Source of the DNA: CAYYMH01 sp964472785
Lineage (GTDB): Bacteria; Zhuqueibacterota; Zhuqueibacteria; Thermofontimicrobiales; Thermofontimicrobiaceae
Length of the DNA: 41,377 bases
Assembly: GCA_964472785.1 (NCBI GenBank)
Contig: CAYYMH010000036.1
Coordinates: 1-41,377, forward strand
Direction of reading: 5' to 3'
Each line of letters opens with the position of its first letter. The first letter of the stretch is position 1. Below, in pieces: positions 41,207 through 41,377 of this stretch. The notes beneath the pieces were generated by a model, which had not been told where the DNA came from, made no database searches, and saw nothing but the letters and a program-made list of their open reading frames with translations. Both the position numbers and the translations under genes were made by a program.

Positions 41207-41377
41207 ATGATTGAAGAATTAAAAGAAGAATTAGAGCAAATTCGGTTGAGAATTGATAAAATTCGAGGTTATCTTTGAAATAGATGAAAAGAGTGAAGAA
41301 CTAAAACAATATGAGCAGGAAACATTGAAACCTGACTTTTGGGACAATCGAGAAAAAGCTCAGGAGATTATGCAGGA
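41207..41377 (+). CDS. prfB: Peptide chain release factor 2 (RF2), N-terminal part with programmed +1 frameshift
   Basis: The frame opens M-I-E-E-L-K-E-E-L-E-Q and reaches R-G-Y-L followed by an in-frame TGA at 41276-41278 (codon 24). Shifting +1 at the CTT codon continues as E-I-D-E-K-S-E-E-L-K-Q-Y-E and then P-D-F-W-D-N-R-E-K-A-Q, the well-known RF2 N-terminal pattern. GAGGT sits three bases upstream of CTT-TGA, as the internal Shine-Dalgarno does in E. coli prfB. RF2 reads UGA, so low RF2 favours the shift and autoregulates the factor. The base after the UGA is A rather than the usual C. The gene is cut by the window end. Confidence 0.93.

Noticed and set aside
1..41377. CRISPR array, integrase or complete IS element
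   Set aside because: No regularly spaced direct repeats with unique spacers, no transposase or integrase motif in any frame, and no att-like duplication at the tRNAs.

Overview
The window is a chromosomal segment of an AT-rich, Gram-negative-type bacterium. Evidence for the cell type is the many lipoproteins and signal peptides, a TonB-like protein, and a full Bat (Bacteroides aerotolerance) cluster. The gene set (BatA-E with DUF3098-, GWxTD- and SpoIID-like proteins, a Na+-pumping methylmalonyl-CoA decarboxylase module, sigma-54 and sigma-70 style promoters) points to the FCB superphylum, possibly a Calditrichota/KSB1-type lineage. That placement is inference; there is no rRNA in the window to test it. 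No phage, complete IS or CRISPR array is visible.  Layout: 1-2.7 kb holds a small DUF3098-like membrane protein gene with a promoter almost touching its ATG, tRNA-Val(TAC), tRNA-Asp(GTC), a terminator, a YigZ/IMPACT protein and a CNNM/CorC-type CBS protein. 2.7-4.9 kb is gene-poor: a palindromic repeat, a strong sigma-54 promoter driving a small exported LysM-like protein, two micro-genes on the minus strand (39-aa zinc ribbon and 47-aa protein), and a TPR lipoprotein. 5.2-16.7 kb is an 11-gene Bat/MoxR cluster: BatD-like 1, MoxR, DUF58, TPR/SurA_N lipoprotein, BatD-like 2, BatA, BatB, BatC, BatD, BatE, TonB-like. It looks like an envelope-spanning machine in which VWA (MIDAS) proteins, beta-rich BatD ectodomains and TPR proteins are run by a MoxR ATPase.  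17-21 kb holds a large cytosolic (alpha/alpha)6 glycoside hydrolase, a one-cluster ferredoxin with a clear terminator, a zinc-ribbon/SH3-like protein and a degenerate receiver. 21.1-27.6 kb is a methylmalonyl-CoA module: split mutase, epimerase, carboxyltransferase, OadG-like, biotin carrier and Na+-translocating beta subunit. It should interconvert succinyl-CoA and propionyl-CoA with sodium pumping. 27.7-32.7 kb encodes envelope proteins: a GWxTD-like N-terminal module, an HGSNAT/DUF5009-type acyltransferase, an exported gamma-glutamyltransferase and an exported glutamate-racemase-like protein. 32.8-36.6 kb (minus strand) has an AlaX fragment, a terminator, a slipin-NfeD pair and an exported DmpA-type peptidase. 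36.6-36.9 kb carries a probable 6S RNA. 36.9-39.2 kb (minus) is STAS, a Cys-motif membrane protein and ComM. 39.5 kb to the end is a SpoIID/LytB-like protein followed by the start of prfB with its in-frame UGA programmed-frameshift site.  Scattered through the intergenic DNA are at least four eroded palindromic elements whose arms are built from 8-10 nt tandem units.
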